Assembly: GCF_028693135.1 (NCBI RefSeq)
Contig: NZ_JAQUVZ010000035.1
Span: 1 to 38,086 of the forward strand
DNA: 38,086 nt
Source of the DNA: Methanosarcina sp.
GTDB lineage: Archaea; Halobacteriota; Methanosarcinia; Methanosarcinales; Methanosarcinaceae
Reading direction: 5' to 3'
Part shown: positions 36,177-38,086 of the stretch, in pieces
How the letters are laid out: each line of letters opens with the position of its first letter
Numbering within the stretch: the first letter of the stretch is position 1
Translations under genes and position numbers: made by a program
The notes under the pieces: model-generated
The model's input: the letters and a program-made list of their open reading frames with translations, nothing else
Database searches by the model: none
What the model was told of the DNA's origin: nothing

Positions 36177-36229
36177 TGATCAGGTCCCTGTGTGATCAAA
36201 GGCTTTGATCAGATGAAAGCCCCTGATCA
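36177..36229. promoter_or_regulatory. Nested TGATCA dyad, candidate operator
   Basis: A perfect palindrome with one central base, TGATCAAAGGCTTTGATCA (36193-36211), is flanked by the inverted pair TGATCAGG (36177-36184) and CCTGATCA (36222-36229). It lies 65-120 bases upstream of the TATA candidate at 36295-36303, a suitable place for an activator such as the adjacent Msr-type protein. It could also form an RNA hairpin if transcribed. Confidence 0.5.
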
Positions 36230-36294
36230 AATGAGAGTGCCACACGAGATCATGAAGGTTAACAAAATCAGGAAATACTACCGGATCAGGGGGA

Positions 36295-36303
36295 TTTATA
36301 AAA
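36295..36303 (+). promoter_or_regulatory. Candidate TATA box of the mts gene
   Basis: TTTATAAAA in GGGGATTTATAAAATC is a good archaeal TATA candidate. It implies a transcription start near 36325 and a leader of about 175 bases. GGTTATATG at 36371-36379 is an alternative that would place the start near the first arm of the 36405-36465 inverted repeat. Confidence 0.4.
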
Positions 36304-36404
36304 TCAGGAGAATTAGTAAAATTAAGCATCAAGAGATATGTTAACTGCGTTAATTAAATCTCTGCGTTTAGGTTATATGTTTTGCAGTAAATGTATCAGT
36401 AGAA

Positions 36405-36465
36405 GTTAACAGTTATACAGAGGCTTACTGAGCAATGAGCCTTAATTGAGCTACTTACTGTTAAC
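36405..36465 (+). repeat. Inverted repeat in the mts leader
   Basis: GTTAACAGT (36405-36413) and ACTGTTAAC (36457-36465) are perfect 9-base complements. Between them AGGCT (36421-36425) and AGCCT (36438-36442) can form an inner stem. The structure ends 19 bases before the ribosome binding site at 36484, so it could affect mRNA stability or translation. No known riboswitch class is recognised. Confidence 0.5.
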
Positions 36466-36500
36466 CGGGACAAACCTGAAAAAAAGGAGGACGTTTTTTT

Positions 36501-38086
36501 ATGGCAGCAGATATCTTAAACCAATTAGCGGAAGCTGTCGTCGACGGAGACGACGACCTTGTAGAAGAACTTGCACATAAATCACTGGCTGACGGCGTTG
36601 ACCCCTACGACGCAATCGTCAATGGGCTGGCAAGAGGAATGGCAATTGTCAGCGACCAGTACGAAAAGGGAGAAGCCTTCGTACCCAACCTGCTCCTTGC
36701 CTCTGGCGCAATGTATGCAGGTATGGACATCCTTACCCCCTACATGAAGGCAGCAGACTCAGGCCTGCAGGCAGTGGGTGTTATAGGAACCATTGAGGGA
36801 GACGTGCACGACATCGGAAAGAACCTCGTCAAGACGATGCTCAGTGCCGGTGGTTTCAAAATGATCGACCTGGGAGCAGATGTCCCGATCGAGAAGTTTA
36901 TCGAAACCGCAAAAGAGAACAAGGCTGACCTGATCTCCATGAGCGCCCTGATGACCACAACCATGACCAACATGGAAAAAGTCATTGAAATCCTTCAGGA
37001 AGAGGGAATTCGCGACTCCATGGTTGTAATGGTCGGAGGTGCCCCTGTCTCTGAAGAGTATGCCGCAGGAATCGGTGCAGACTCAACTCACCCTGATGCA
37101 ATGCACGCAAACGCCTGGGCATCCGAAGCTGTAAAAGAACTTGAGCCCAAAGAAGCAAGGTGGAGCGAAGTGAAGGTCAACCTTGGGAAGATTAAATACA
37201 GGGAAATCCTCGCAAAGAAAGTAGTCTCCGAAAAGGTTGACATCGGGCTTGAGACTGCAAACAGGATCAAGGAAGAATTCGAAAGCATTGGCGTGAAGAG
37301 CAAGGAGGAAATGACCCACATCGACAGGACCGTATCCGCCATGTCCGACAAGAAGGTCGACCGCCTGCCTGTCTACCCACTCGCCTGTGGTGTGCTCAGG
37401 AAGTTTGCCGGGGTCAACTACAGGGACTATGCCACAAAAGCAGAACCTTTCACCCAGAGCGCTTTCCTTGGCTGTAAATACCTGGACCTTGATATGTTCG
37501 TGGGTCTCGCCGACCTTTCAGCCACATCCGCAGACTTCGGATGTAAGATCAAATACCCCGAAGACGACACCCCGTCCTCCGAAGGGCACATTAAAGATTA
37601 TGAGAAGATCGAAGTTCCTGAACTTAAAAAAGGAACCCGCGGCTATGAACTGGTCATGGCCTCAAAGATGGCAAAGGAAAAACTCAACAAGGAACTCAAC
37701 ACCCCCTTCGTCGGTTTCCACGAGGGCCCACTCCTTACCCTTACCCAGCTCATGGGTGCAGACCGCGTGCTCATGGACATGAAGACCCAGCCGGATGTTG
37801 TCCTTGAAGCAGTCCAGAAATGTACCGACTACATCTGCCAGCTCTCAGAGCTCTTCTTCAGTGAAGGAGCCTGTGACGCTCTCTGTATCGACAACCTCTG
37901 GTCAAACAACGTCATCATGAGCGAACAGGACTACTGGAAGTTCGACGGCAAGTTCGTCTTCGACCAGCACATCCCGATTTTCAAGCAGTACAACCAGCCA
38001 TACGTAATCCACAACTGTGCTGATGCCGTGCACTTCGAGACCCAGATCAGGAAGTTCGGAACCTCCCTGTACAGCTACGCCTACTA
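36501..38086 (+). CDS. mtsD: Fused corrinoid protein/methyltransferase, Mts type (partial)
   Basis: The first 528 codons of a gene that runs off the window. Residues 1-212 are a corrinoid-binding domain with a helical cap and the cobalamin motif DVHDIG (His103 as lower ligand), SMSALMTTTM and VGGAPVS. After a charged linker (about 212-240) comes a uroporphyrinogen-decarboxylase-type methyltransferase domain (GFHEGPLLTLTQLMG; zinc-site start HNC at 504-506). Fusion of both parts in one chain is the hallmark of the MtsD/MtsF/MtsH methyl-sulfide methyltransferases, which move methyl groups between methylated sulfides or thiols and coenzyme M; methanol enzymes use separate MtaC and MtaB. The neighbouring sensor and Msr-type regulator favour mtsD, though mtsF or mtsH cannot be excluded. 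Start supported by AAGGAGG at 36484. Confidence 0.88.
   Translation, partial: MAADILNQLAEAVVDGDDDLVEELAHKSLADGVDPYDAIVNGLARGMAIVSDQYEKGEAFVPNLLLASGAMYAGMDILTPYMKAADSGLQAVGVIGTIEGDVHDIGKNLVKTMLSAGGFKMIDLGADVPIEKFIETAKENKADLISMSALMTTTMTNMEKVIEILQEEGIRDSMVVMVGGAPVSEEYAAGIGADSTHPDAMHANAWASEAVKELEPKEARWSEVKVNLGKIKYREILAKKVVSEKVDIGLETANRIKEEFESIGVKSKEEMTHIDRTVSAMSDKKVDRLPVYPLACGVLRKFAGVNYRDYATKAEPFTQSAFLGCKYLDLDMFVGLADLSATSADFGCKIKYPEDDTPSSEGHIKDYEKIEVPELKKGTRGYELVMASKMAKEKLNKELNTPFVGFHEGPLLTLTQLMGADRVLMDMKTQPDVVLEAVQKCTDYICQLSELFFSEGACDALCIDNLWSNNVIMSEQDYWKFDGKFVFDQHIPIFKQYNQPYVIHNCADAVHFETQIRKFGTSLYSYAY

Larger units (their letters stand above)
35793..36500 (+). promoter_or_regulatory. Long upstream region and leader of the mts gene
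   Basis: About 700 bases with no supported gene. It contains, in order: two 18-bp tandem repeats (35898-35933), three 15-bp words ACTCAATCmATTmAC at 21-22-base spacing (35941-35998), nested TGATCA dyads (36177-36229), a TATA-like TTTATAAAA (36295-36303), a second possible TATA in GGTTATATG (36371-36379), a long-range inverted repeat (36405-36465), and a strong AAGGAGG site (36484-36490) 10 bases before the ATG. Long leaders are usual for Methanosarcina methyltransferase operons. The regulatory roles are inferred. Confidence 0.6.

Overview
The window is chromosomal DNA of a methanogenic archaeon of the genus Methanosarcina, most likely M. acetivorans or a close relative. The evidence is a fused corrinoid protein/methyltransferase of the methyl-sulfide (Mts) type at the right end, with an Msr-type regulator and a PAS/GAF sensor kinase beside it; archaeal eIF1A, RIO1 and KH-domain genes; family B DNA polymerase; and an S-layer-type protein with duplicated domains. 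None of the 24 genes whose stop lies in the window ends in TAG. That fits a pyrrolysine-decoding genome and matters for the kinase gene, which is interrupted by one in-frame TAG.

Layout. (1) 1-816 is non-coding and AT-rich, with repeated TATA-like blocks. (2) 817-2480 (+) is an eIF1A-rio1-KH operon for translation initiation and ribosome maturation; eIF1A has no ATG/GTG/TTG start and appears to begin at CTG. (3) 2514-3926 (-) is dihydroorotase. (4) 8213-4043 (-) is a pstS-pstC-pstA-pstB-phoU phosphate operon. (5) 9095-11902 (-) is DNA polymerase B, followed by a hairpin-rich repeat that recurs at 30135-30200. (6) 12008-15894 (-) holds an S-layer-like secreted protein and a fused BchI/BchD-type chelatase motor. 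Divergent from these, 16245-29946 (+) is a tightly packed run of nine genes: a secreted protein of unknown function, two paralogous propeller lipoproteins, a CobN-type large chelatase subunit, a membrane protein with a large ectodomain, a fused double ECF ATPase, an ECF T component, and an ABC-2 ATPase/permease pair. (7) 31205-30201 (-) is an AbrB-PhoU regulator whose conserved N-terminus starts upstream of any standard start codon. (8) 32027-34942 (+) is a PAS-PAS-GAF-PAS-GAF-HATPase sensor protein with an internal TAG; 34992-35792 (+) is the Msr-type regulator; 36501 to the edge is the truncated mts gene behind a long leader rich in dyad symmetry.

How the genes may work together. The two divergent arms at 12-30 kb contain the parts of a cell-surface-to-cytoplasm metal or tetrapyrrole handling system: surface proteins, lipoproteins, a transporter and a CobN chelatase with its AAA+/vWA motor. 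The substrate cannot be read from the sequence. At the right end, the sensor and Msr regulator probably control the mts gene, whose product needs a corrinoid cofactor. Phosphate uptake and its regulator form a separate theme.

The strongest observations are the in-frame TAG (candidate pyrrolysine) in the sensor gene, the chelatase/ECF/propeller locus, two genes that seem to use non-canonical start codons, and several 15-nt in-frame tandem repeats inside the chelatase/transport operon.
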